From Kryptolebias marmoratus (Eukaryota; Chordata; Actinopteri; Cyprinodontiformes; Rivulidae), in the NCBI RefSeq assembly GCF_001649575.2, contig NC_051433.1, forward strand, positions 8,333,234 through 8,397,233: DNA of 64,000 nt, given 5' to 3'. A program made the translations under genes and the position numbers. Positions 53,313 to 64,000 of the stretch are shown one piece after another. Below the pieces are notes generated by a model, which saw only the letters and a program-made list of their open reading frames with translations, was not told the origin of the DNA and did no database searches. Positions within the stretch are counted from its first letter, which is position 1. Every line of letters starts with the position of its first letter.

Positions 53313-54045
53313 GATACTTTGAAAGTTTTACGCAACAAAACTACTGGTTTCAAAAAAATATCATGGCTGGATTGTATAACACATCATTTTCTGCTGCTTT
53401 TTCCAAGATAAAATGTGACTCAGAAGTCCTTCAGTTTTAATCTTTTGACTCTAGAACTAAGTAGGCACATTTATAGTAAAGTCGTATATTTTTAAACATT
53501 TATGATGCACAGCATGGTCAGGTATAAGAAATATTTTTGACCTTTTTGGTATCATTTTCAAAACAGTTCATTTCATCATTTGTAAAATTATATATATATT
53601 AGGACATCTTAGTTTTGTAATCCATCAGAGACAAATCAAGTGAACATTTCTCAGTATGAAAAGTGAAATATCAAATCCCAACATGGAGCCATTGCTTTTA
53701 TCTGCAGCTCTTAGCCTGATTTCTTTCTGCTCCGCTCTGCATCCCCTCTGCAGTAAAAACGCCGCTGCGTGACTAACAGCTTCATGGAGGCTAAAAGCCA
53801 ACATGTCACTCACAGCCTGAGCATCAACTGTGCACTAAACCCATTCTAAATCTGTACCACAACTCCATCAGAGGCTTTAATAAATAAAAAAAGCTACGTG
53901 TACTCCGCAGCCCTGGAGTTTGTCACAAACAGTTCGTGACATTCAATCCTAAAGATGCTTTTATGAGAAACACATCAAACCGCATCAGTCAGTTCAGCGT
54001 TCTTCCCCCCAAGCACTTCAAATAAAGGAGGTTCTACCCTTTACT

Positions 54046-54142
54046 AAGATAAGATAAGATAAGATAAGATAAGATAAGATAAGATAAGATAAGATAAGAT
54101 AAGATAAGATAAGATAAGATAAGATAAGATAAGATAAGATAA
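54046..54142. repeat. (AAGAT)n pentanucleotide microsatellite, about 19 units
   Basis: Uninterrupted AAGAT repeat. On the minus strand it gives a spurious Leu-Ile-Leu-Ser-Tyr open frame. Each unit contains a GATA core. Confidence 0.97.
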
Positions 54143-54245
54143 ACCTCATATGTCACATGCACAATCATATATGGTTTAATCTGAAGTGAAATATGTTGTG
54201 CATCCATACAACCAAATAAAAGTAGACAGGAAATAAAGGAAAATA
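54142..54245 (-). mobile_element. Non-LTR retrotransposon tail next to (AAGAT)n
   Basis: 'AAACCTCATATGTCACATGC' directly follows the AAGAT tract, then 'GAAGTGAAATATGTTGTGC' and an A-rich region. Teleost LINE 3' ends commonly carry an AAGAT-type tract adjoining a sequence of the form AAACTTTATTGTCACATGC...GTGAAATTTG. The match is partial, so the class is tentative. Confidence 0.4.
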
Positions 54246-55225
54246 ACATACAAGTAATCAAAATGTATGACATCTTCAAATATAAAAATACTGGTAAAGG
54301 ATAAAATTACTATTGTTTTATTGTTTAAAAGGTCCGGGTATTTAAAAAAATACTTATCATGGGGATAAAATTAGTATTTTATAATATTCATTGGTAAAAA
54401 TCTTTGACTGAAGTCCTTCAACACAACATGTTTAATCTATTTTTTTAAATGAATTAACTTGTTTTGCAGAAAATGTCAAACATCTTTTCATTCATGAACT
54501 CAGCTGTGGAAGTTTTATTGTCACGTATCCCTATTAATAAAGTGTATTTGGTTCTTTTTGCTCTTTCAACAGATATATAGACAGTTTTCTTTGTCTTGTG
54601 ACAAGGAAATGAGTTTCTGCAGGGATTATTAGCTCATCAAACAGGTATTTTTTATTGTCTCATTGCTATTATTTGTTAGTTATTTGAGATTTTTATTCAA
54701 TAAGGAAGGAAATAAGAAGTATAAACTTATTGAGTCTCAGCCCTTTTCTTAAGTTACAGACATCACAGTTTATTCTTCTTTTTCTTTAACATCAACATCG
54801 ATCAGAGACACCACTACACATCTCACTAATTATAAGTTGTAAACTTTGAAATAAAATGCAAAAAAACAAATTATATACAGTAATATGTCTGCAGAACAAT
54901 AAATGCCATGCAAACACCATTAAAAGGCATTACTACTAACATTCTTCAGCTGAATAAAAATAACCATTTCTCTTAAAGTTTTCATCTTCCTTGTCATAAT
55001 AAAATGACAAATCCTGAATCTCATGTGAGTGAAGTCTAACACCTCTCTACACACACATAAACACGAAATATTTGCCAAATCTCACAATTTTGACTCTCCT
55101 TCGAAGAACATTTAATTGATTTATATAACTCACTACTAACAGGTCAGTGAGCATTTTTATATAAAAAGACACCAGTTTTTTTTTTGTGAAATAGGATAAG
55201 AATAACCCATGTGAGAGGGTTTTAT

Positions 55226-55246
55226 GCGTGTGTGTGTGTGTGTGTG
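55226..55246. repeat. (GT)n microsatellite
   Basis: Short GT dinucleotide run. Confidence 0.85.
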
Positions 55247-56445
55247 CATGCAACAACAGCTGCAACTGCAGCTCTTCTCTTGTGGCTCAGTTTCCCCAGG
55301 GATCCCAACAGTGGACGCTGTTTGACCACGTCCTCCTCCTCCTCCTCCTGCACACAGCTCCCTCCCTCCTCTCTGAGGTCTCAGATTGTCAGCTGTCACA
55401 CTCTCACAGGCTCACAACTCCACTCCCTCCTCAAATCTGGGACGCACCACGCCTGAACGCAGAACAGTTGCACAACTGTAAAGGTCAGAGGGTCGGCGGA
55501 GCTTAAAAGGAGGATCACAAAGGAAGGGTTGTGTCTCAAATCAGCTCTCGATTTTGACTTTAGAATGATTATAATGCATTATGATGAAATGCAATCCAAG
55601 TTACTAAGGATACTTTTATGAATGGCAAGGGAATGCAGGGTTTAAGCATGCACTTTTGTGTGCCTCCTCTGAATCCCTCTGTAGACACCCATCTTTCAAT
55701 AAGCCGTCAGCTGTGCTGCCACACAGCTCTGTCTTGGTCTCGAGGAATGCGCTCACGTTTCACTTTTTTATAATCGTCAGCAGCTAAAAGTCCAGAATCG
55801 TCACTCAGTGCAGCTTTTTCCAGGTTCTCACAAGAAACATGAGACCACTTCATATGCACGCTCTCACACGGGCTAAAGCTAAAAGAACTGGAGGTCATGT
55901 GCACATAAACATCCCCCCACAGCGGGAAATGAAAGACTGCATCCTAAAGCCACAAAGCAGAGACAGATTTTATTTTTATTTTTTTCAGAGAGATAAATGT
56001 AAGAGTTAAATCTAGGGCAAATTATTTAGGATTTAACATCTGGCTGGTTTACAGTTTGATGCGTTTTGTGCAACATAAGTCTCACACTCTCTTAGTTTGT
56101 TAATGCTTTAAATGTGACACAAACAGGAAATTATGTTGCATTAAACACGAGGAACCAAAAACTCTGAAATCATTCATTCAAACAACAAATTTACCTGCTG
56201 CTGTTTTTGATTGATAGTTTTTGTTATTTCTCAATGAAAGATTTCTCAGATTTGCTGCATTTTCAGTTTGATGTTTAGCCCTTTCACACATGAACAAAAC
56301 TCGGTGCATAAAATGCTTGTGGACTTTTATTTTTTTTAATAAATTTACTTTTGTTCTGTCTAAAGCTGCATGAGTTGGAAAAGTTTCTTTACTAGAAGAC
56401 TGATTCCAGCAGTGTTGAATATTTCAACCTGACAAAGCGGGTTGC

Positions 56446-56468
56446 TGTGTGTGTGTGTGTGTGTGTGC
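56446..56468. repeat. (GT)n microsatellite
   Basis: Short GT dinucleotide run. Confidence 0.85.
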
Positions 56469-57688
56469 AGGGGGAGTCAGCTCCCTGCAGACCTTCCTCC
56501 TCTGAAGCTGTGATTGATGTTTTTCGGTGCTCTGACAGTCGAACCCAACAGACAGGAATGTTTCCGTGCTTTGATCTCCTCACCGGCAGCCGGTCTTTTC
56601 TGAATCAGAGTAATTCGAGTGCACTTGTACAAACGCGGTGTGATGCTCCTCCAGCTGACTGACAGAAGTGCCGTCAGGCTGTTGTTTCAGGGCTTTCAGC
56701 TCTCTGACTCCTGCTGTTTCCTGCACATGTTGTCTCCATGGGGGGTGAAGTCAGAAACACGGACAGTTTGATCCGTCTTCTGAATGTAAAACTGGGATTA
56801 AACCTTAATGTGGATGTCAGCCCACCCCAAAAACTAACATTATCATTACTATTATGATTAAAATTATTAAAACTGCATCAAAATGGCTACACTGAAAATG
56901 CTAAACTCACATTTTGCATTACATTGTAAACTTTTTATAAAGTCAGTAGATTACAGGTATTTCTGTGTGTATTTTATTCTGTTTAAAGTGTCAGGAACAA
57001 GCTGGAGAGAGTCCCCGGTGTCTTAAAGTGGCAGAAAATAAGGTGAAAATCTAATTTCACAGATTACCAAGGATTCCAAACTGATTTTTTTTTTTTTTTG
57101 CCGCTGTAATAAAAATCCCATGAACTCTCTATAACATTATCCACAGTCACAATGAGCAAAATGAAAGCAATGAATTAGTTTGCCTGACTTCCTGTCGACA
57201 CAGGCAGCATGAAGCCCGCTGACTCCCACACTGACAGCATCAAGACATTTCAGAAGCTGCTGTTTGCAGCTGCCAATTCCCACAGATGATGTAGGAGATC
57301 ATCTCACAGCAGCATCTTCAAACCGGAGCACCTGCAGAGCCACAGCATGGAGCTTTCTTCCCTTAAATTGTTTGTCATCATTAAACAGGAGCTCTTAGTC
57401 ACAGCATCCGCCCCCTGTCAGAGGGAAAGACTCCTCCATCACTAACATGACATACATACAATCAGGCTGAACCCCTGCTGATGGATCTACGCGACACCAT
57501 TTGAACTTCAACACCGCAGTAACTAAATCCTTCATTTTTTTATGTATATATATATAAAACTCTTTCAGTTCTTTTAAATCCATCAAACAGTGAATAATTG
57601 AGCCTTGTAATCAGGCAGTCTTATCTCTGCGGGGTTCTGATCTCATGAAGTGGCTGGTTGTGCTAGCACTCAATTAAACACAAGTGCA

Positions 57689-57689
57689 G

Positions 57690-57723
<34 letters not shown>

Positions 57724-57755
57724 ACATACACATACAGGAGAGAGAGAGAGAGAAG
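57689..57755. repeat. (CA)n-(GA)n compound microsatellite
   Basis: CA dinucleotides pass through CATACACATACA into an AG run. Confidence 0.9.
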
Positions 57756-60700
57756 CACAGAGGGGGTAGCTTTCATTAAGTCATGCTCTGCAAACCAATG
57801 GGGGCTTTTCGTCATCATTAATCCACATTTAACCCAAATCTCCCATTTTGACTTAACAGACAGTTATTAAATGGTGCTTCCTGTTATTCAACTTAAGTCA
57901 TCAGCAGCAGCCATTTTATGTGCATTTCTTTAAAACAGATGATTTTTTTTTTACTTTAACTTCCATAAATCAGGCATGTTTGTCCAATCATCAGATCTCC
58001 ACTGTCTGACATTTCTATCAGTCCCTCTGAATCCGACCAACTGGACTGTCCCTGCTGTCTCTTCACATCTTCCTCCCTGTCTGCCTTTGAGCTGGAGGCT
58101 TTTTTTTTAAAAGCAACATATATTTTGGAAGGAAGAAAAGCCATAAGGTCAAGCAGAACTCCATCACTTAATGGATTTCACAGCTGAGGGAAAGAAGGAA
58201 AAGTGTTTCCTTTAGTGTCTAAGTAACAGCAACCTGCTTTATGGGTTCTCTGTTGGGTTGGAGGATTTTTTCACAGGACAGAAACAGACAGACAGTACAT
58301 ATCAAATGCTCAATACTTTTCCATACTTTGAAAAAGTTCCTTTACAGAACCAGACCCATCTTGATGCCTGACTTAACAATTGCAACATGGTCAAAATAAA
58401 GATGATATTAAATAATATGTATATATGTGAAAGAATAAAATAAAAAGTGGGAAATAAAGGAGTATTGGGGATTAAATATTAAAATACTGTAATATAACTA
58501 AGGGTCTTAAACAAAGCAGCTGTAACTGAAAAACACATGAAGTCACTACAACTGTCTTCTGCAAACAGTCAGGATTTGTTTTAACTTCTCAACTTTGTGT
58601 TTTTATTTGTTAAAATAAAAAATACAGAACTTTATCATAGGGGCATACATTTTTATTAGAAAACCTCCAAAAAAAACCTCCATTTTTCAATTCAGACTAC
58701 ATCCTCGTTGATGTCAGTAAATGCTTTTTTAAGATAATTTGTCTCCTGGAATTACAGGCTACTGTTTGACTTTTTATTACCCACTTCAGTCGGTTTGTTG
58801 ATCAGTTTAAAAATATTTTTGGCAGCCCAGCAGTCTTTTAAACAGCCTTTTACCCACATGACAGAGTCGAAGCCATAGCCTGGGTTTGAGTTAGCAGGTC
58901 CTCGCAGCACGATGAGTGGACCGCAGTGATTTTCTGAGCATCCCCTCCAGCTGCAGCCTTCTCTGGTTTTCCTTTCAGCTTCACCACACTTGGTGCCCTC
59001 TAATTGCCACACCACAAAAGCTGCACAGACTTTGGGCAGGGCTGAGTCACACTGAGCAGCTTCATGGGGGTTAAAGTTTACACTCACAGCTTTAATTTAG
59101 GGGCAAATGAAGAGGAGCGGATCCCAGAGCTGGGAAAGGTCAACTGAGGGTCATTCATTACCCCTTTTTTCTGCACACATGCTGCATGCTGTTCGTGTGA
59201 ATTGAAATATGTGCGATTTTAACAATAAGTCTGATCAGAGCCCTCATTAAGGCCTAAAAATCTCCTGCTAAATTTAGACTATTTGTAGCCCAAGAGATTT
59301 ATTCTTTCTAAACTAATTTATATATCTATCACACAGACCATCTCATGTCTAAAATGTACAACTTAAGACTGTAAATTATCAGGCTAGGCTTGCAACTCAT
59401 TACAGTCATTAGTTATATTCATAATGTGGTGAAGGTTTAATGTGAAAACCTTTACCACGTTATGTTCTTCCTCAGGGAAAGTAGTAAATGTCTCATGTCA
59501 TCTTCATCATCTCCCTCCTCTGACTCAGAGCTGATAAGCATCTGCGATTTGATTTGAGTTTTTTCATTCATTCCTCTATAACTTTACTTCAGCTTCACAA
59601 AAACTGTGATTACAGCAGACAGGAAGAGCTCTGTGTTAATATAAACTTGATCTATCTTTGCAGCTCAAGATGCTGCAGATAGTTTCTCCCATTCCTAACT
59701 GATGCAATGCAGAGTTTGTGAGGAGCAACATCTTTATCATCGTCTAACTGGATCGACAGATTGATTACTTGTTTCCTCCGTGTGAAATAGGAGCTTCATC
59801 TTTTATCAATCAGGACAGAAAACTGAATCACAGACACGTAGTCTGTGATGGATTTCTGATGGATCACTGAAGATTTTCTAAATATGACATATATAATTGA
59901 AAAACACTCAAAAATACAGTCATGTTAAAAAAGAAACCTTCCTTTTATTCCAGGATGTAAAATAAAATTATTTGGTTTCTTACCAAGTCATACATTTAGG
60001 TAATTATGAGCCTTTGGGACATTATGCCATATTTAGGTGCTATAAATGCTCACAAATGAACTGAAATGAACTGAAGCAACATGTTTTTTTAAAGTAAGGC
60101 TTCACAAAAATGTCGAAGACTGATAAAGTCATACAGAAGGTAATTATTTCAACTAAATGCTTCGAATCATGAGCCAGAGTTAGTTTTTCAGGGTTTATAC
60201 CACCAGCTCTTCACTGTGTAATAAGAATCCATCTACACTATTTCCTGCTATTATTTACTTTTTAACTTGTAAAATAAAGATAGAAAAGATACGATTTATA
60301 GTGCTGAAAACTGGGATCTTGCTAGTCATCTAACTAGTCAACTTGCTTGTTAGTTTGTTACTTTTTTCATTTTTGCCTCTAATGAAAAAAGTTCATCTGA
60401 AACCTTTTTGTCCAGCTGCAGTCTCACTTACTAAGTTGGTGTGTTTTGTTTGATGTGGATATTTTAAGAAATGACAAAAGAATCTCTGTAATCATCTTGA
60501 TTTGTATTATCTAAAAACAATATTTTAAGGAGATACAGGTTTTAGTCTGATGCTGAACACTGCAAAAGTTTTTTAAGCCACACAAAATTCTTTTCACCAC
60601 ATATTTATGCCCATGTTGCATGTGAAAAGGCCAAGATTTAAAAGCCGCAACAAGAAAATTAAAAATTTAGTTGCTTTTCCACTAGTGTATTTTTAGTCTC

Positions 60701-63700
60701 ATCAGTTATTTATCACGTCCCTGAATGGCATAAGGTGCATTCTATTTTAAAATGACAGTTCATCAGTATTTACAAAGATTCAAATTCAGCATTTAGCTTA
60801 AAGTCTTTAAAATATTTACATTTTAATTCTTACTGTTTTCATTGAGTGGATCATTTAAAATGTTTGGAAGTTATTAGATTGAGATCTTTTAACACAGGTG
60901 CTACATTTCACTCTGCAGCACAGTTTCTATGTAAAGTCCAGTTTTATTTTCTGTTTAGATTCAAGTATTGAGTTCGCATCAGACTACCTGTGGCAGTCCA
61001 ACCATAACACTCAGTATTCATCTGAGGCGTTTTAGGTGTTTTTGTTTTGACTTGAGGCGACTGTAAGCAATCACAAAGAAAGGACAGAGACAGAAAATGA
61101 GGAAGAAGGATGTAAAAGAAGAGAAATATGAGCAGAACATTAAAAAGATAAATAAAAGAAGAAGAGGATGAGGAGTAGGAGAGGCAGTGGCTCAGCTACA
61201 GAACATAAACGCCACCAAAAAGAAAAAAGACACAAAGAGGATGAGAAGTGGGGAATTCTGTCTTGTGGTGCGGCCAGCCTTTGTTTATTTCTCCATGCAT
61301 GAGCTGAAAGTTTAATATTTTCATCAGTTTTCCTTCTATTAATTATTAAACCTACATCTCTAGTAGAGGGAGAAGCTTTGGATGTGGGTCACCTGGACTC
61401 AAACTGCAAACTAAACGCTTTTTACACACACCTCAGCTGGATGATGTCCTCCTAAAATCACATGTTCATTTTGTAGCTCCTTGATGCTAAAAACAACACT
61501 TTTCTTAATTCAGTTTTCCTTGCAGCTTAACATATTTTGTCTTAAATCTGGGATGTGGGATGAATCTTCTGCTGCTCATCCCTGATATCACCTTGTTTGT
61601 CTCTGAGGAGATTCAGTGATGCAGAACTGATGCTCCAGTTAAAGTGAAGAGGACAACGAGATGTTGGAGGGAAATAGAGGTTGTGATACCAGACAGAAGC
61701 AGGGTTAGAAACCTTTTCCTTCAGGCCACACGAGGAGAGAGGAAGGCACTTAGAACGATGGTGGTTTTACATTTAGCTTCCTTAGTTATACTCAAATACA
61801 AGAACTGCATAGAAGGAGCACAAACCATCTGACATCACTGTTTAAATCTAGGCCTTGTTCAATAAAAGGGAGACAGAGTTGATTTTAATGCAATAATTTT
61901 AGTTTGAACTGTGTGAGGAAAACGATGTATCTCAGAAATACCTGTGCATGCAGAATGAAAATGAGAGGGAAAAACATGACCCCCACTGCTTCTTTTCACT
62001 ATGATTTTGGATGCATATTCATGCTGTTATTTGATGTATTAAAAATACTATTTTCCTCATGAGAAAGAACCCTCCACGGTGGTACTTTATTAATCCCTTC
62101 ATCTCCTCACACTTCAGTCTGAAAGTTCAGCGCAGCAGCAGCAGCCATGAAACATTCAACGTCTCACTCTTACTGTTCGCAACAAAGTCCTCTTCCCTCG
62201 GCACGTGAGGCACATGAATATGCAAGAAAACTGCAGCCGCTGCATGAGCAATATGAAGGCAAAACCAGGGCAGGGTTACTCTGTTGGCTGAAAGCCGCTG
62301 TTGTGTAGCTTCACATCACATCATCTCCTGGTGCAGAAAGACACACTAACCCATTAAAGGCTACAATCTCTGCTGGGCTTTGTTTTCTGTGTCACGGCTG
62401 CCTCTCCTGCGTCATCACCGTTGGAGTGAATGTGGTGGTGCCCAGATGGGTAGAACCTGGAGATGTTACAGCGTCTGACACTGCTGTAGCTGCTTGATGT
62501 TGTTGTATGCGCTGCAGCAGTGACAGGGCCTTTCAAAACAATGTCCAAATGACTCTCTGACAGCAAGATTCTTTAACTTTGTAACACCCCCAAAAAAAAG
62601 ACACCATCACAATTTCACGTCTGAGCATATTATAAATTAAAAACAAAAAAAAAACTGTTTTAAATAGTTAATCTAGGTGGCTGAGAGGAAACTGAGTGAA
62701 CAGAAGAACATCTAACCATCAGAATAATGCCTCTCTGTCGTTGTTTAGCCTCACAGAGCCATTATCCTGATGGCTAGGAGATAAATCAGACATCATACGT
62801 GTTCAACAGAGTGGTTTATTAGGTTAATGGTACATTTAGTTAATAGCTGGTCCACGGCTCTGTTAAAAGGCTTTGGGAACAAATATGCAAAAATCCTGTT
62901 CAGGTTTTTTGCTTCAGTAATTCAGCATGCACTGTTGGTTTTTCTATTCATGCTGTTCAGGGGTATTCTGTAAAGGCTTGGTCTGGTTTAAGAAATGCTG
63001 GGTCTGGTTTTAGGCTGACATCACATTAATATCCACGTGGATGCCAGGACACCTTTTAATGTTTTTTAGGTGTTGCATTTCAGACATTAATCTCTAAACC
63101 TGTCAGTGGTGTAGGTGTTTGGCTGGTCAGTGGATATTCCCTACGCTCGCATTCATTGCTTTATGTTCCTCGGTGTCTGGCGTCCTCAGAGTGAAAATAT
63201 AAAATCAAAAGGCGTGAAAATCCCATTCAAGTTCACCGAAAGTCTTCTAATCAATGTTTCAACTGATGGTGCTTTACAGGAGCTCCCAATCAGCCATCAC
63301 AAAGGCAGTTTAAAGAGCATTTCCAATGGCCGAGAAGACGATAAGCAGAAATGATGAAGAAAAAAATGAAACAATGCAACTAAAAGGAAATTAAGGTCAG
63401 TTTCAACCACTGAACAAAGGGAGCGTTCCTGTAAGATCGCAGAGCTCTAATGTTATGTGACTGGCTCAAAGGGAAAATGTTACTCATTTCTTTTCTCCCA
63501 TGTTTCTGTCTGTTGCTATATAAGCTACATCTCTGTCACAAAAGTGTTTTTTGTGGATTTTAATTTTTTGTCTTTTTCATTAGCTGTAGGCCTCTGCTGA
63601 CCTTTTTAAACAAGAAAATTAGAAATTTGCTGTGGCTCACAGAATTATTTATTAAATATGTGAAAATGTCCTAACCCTAACACTGTCCATGAAATGTTTA

Positions 63701-64000
63701 TCCATGATGGTGTTGATGGACACTTTTATAACAACAAACAAGGGGCTAATTAGAATTATGCATGTATATATATTTGCATGTATAAACAGCAAAAACAAAA
63801 AAACAAACCAATATGTGGCTACCATCAAGCAGGAATATTTTGTCATATTTAAGCTACATCTTGTGAGCATGATTCAAACTTCAAGGAGTCTAAAATTTAA
63901 TATTTCTAAGTTTAAAGGTCCTCTTTTCTGTTTATAGATTATTTCAAGCAGGCAGGCTAGAGCAGAAATATTTAGGCCTGAGCTGTCCTGAGATGCAGGA

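Larger units (their letters stand above)
50441..64000. other. Region downstream of inka2, no recognised gene
   Basis: About 13.5 kb. No exon of a known family could be recognised on either strand. In particular there are no Ras-family G-box motifs of RAP1A, the expected convergent neighbour by human synteny. Besides the listed repeats there are ordinary AT-rich stretches and a GC-richer patch at 55250-55520. The first part may be distal inka2 3' UTR. Confidence 0.6.

Noticed and set aside
54034..54279. Minus-strand open frame with Leu-Ile-Leu-Ser-Tyr repeats
   Set aside because: Pure translation of the AAGAT microsatellite.
58752..59087. 111-codon minus-strand frame, considered as an exon of the expected downstream neighbour (RAP1A)
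   Set aside because: It contains no Ras-family G-box motifs and no other recognised family signature.

Overview
This window reads as intron-rich vertebrate DNA from a ray-finned (teleost) fish. It is AT-rich, has split genes with GT-AG introns, carries fish-type repeats (Tc1/mariner, hAT MITE, LTR and non-LTR remnants, long microsatellites), and contains two recognisable vertebrate genes. No bacterial, viral or organellar gene cluster is visible. The species cannot be named from the sequence alone. There is one assembly gap (8157-8313) and one single N (20142).

Layout. (1) 1-16538 is the 3' part of a very long intron of a Kv4-type potassium channel gene. The large first coding exon (N-terminus through S5 and half the pore) lies off the left edge. 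(2) 16539-30944 holds the five last coding exons of that gene, on the + strand: 16539-16701, 23254-23355, 28494-28586, 29494-29759 and 30707-30944. Joined, they encode the end of the selectivity filter, S6 with the PVPV hinge, and the complete cytoplasmic tail ending in VSAL. The best match is kcnd3 (Kv4.3). A 3' UTR follows, with AATAAA at 31540. (3) 31566-38850 is intergenic, with an intact-looking hAT MITE and a diverged dispersed repeat. (4) 39206-50306 is inka2 (formerly FAM212B), also + strand. It has a 12-codon first exon, a 9.7-kb intron and one large coding exon, giving a protein of about 452 residues with the Inka box. A second promoter with its own noncoding first exon appears to sit inside the intron near 47.8 kb. 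(5) 50.4-64.0 kb has no recognisable gene. It contains a solo-LTR-like element with a target-site duplication, a non-LTR tail on an (AAGAT)n tract, and microsatellites.

The two genes are functionally separate: a neuronal/cardiac A-type K+ channel subunit and a PAK4-inhibiting adaptor. Their tandem order matches the human 1p13.2 block INKA2-DDX20-KCND3, except that no DDX20 coding sequence is visible between them here.

Most interesting leads: the internal inka2 promoter, which would give an N-terminally shortened protein; a 79-codon arginine-rich open frame directly after the kcnd3 UGA stop; a hairpin-ended dispersed repeat family with several copies, one split by a nested MITE; and cleanly delimited hAT and LTR-like insertions.
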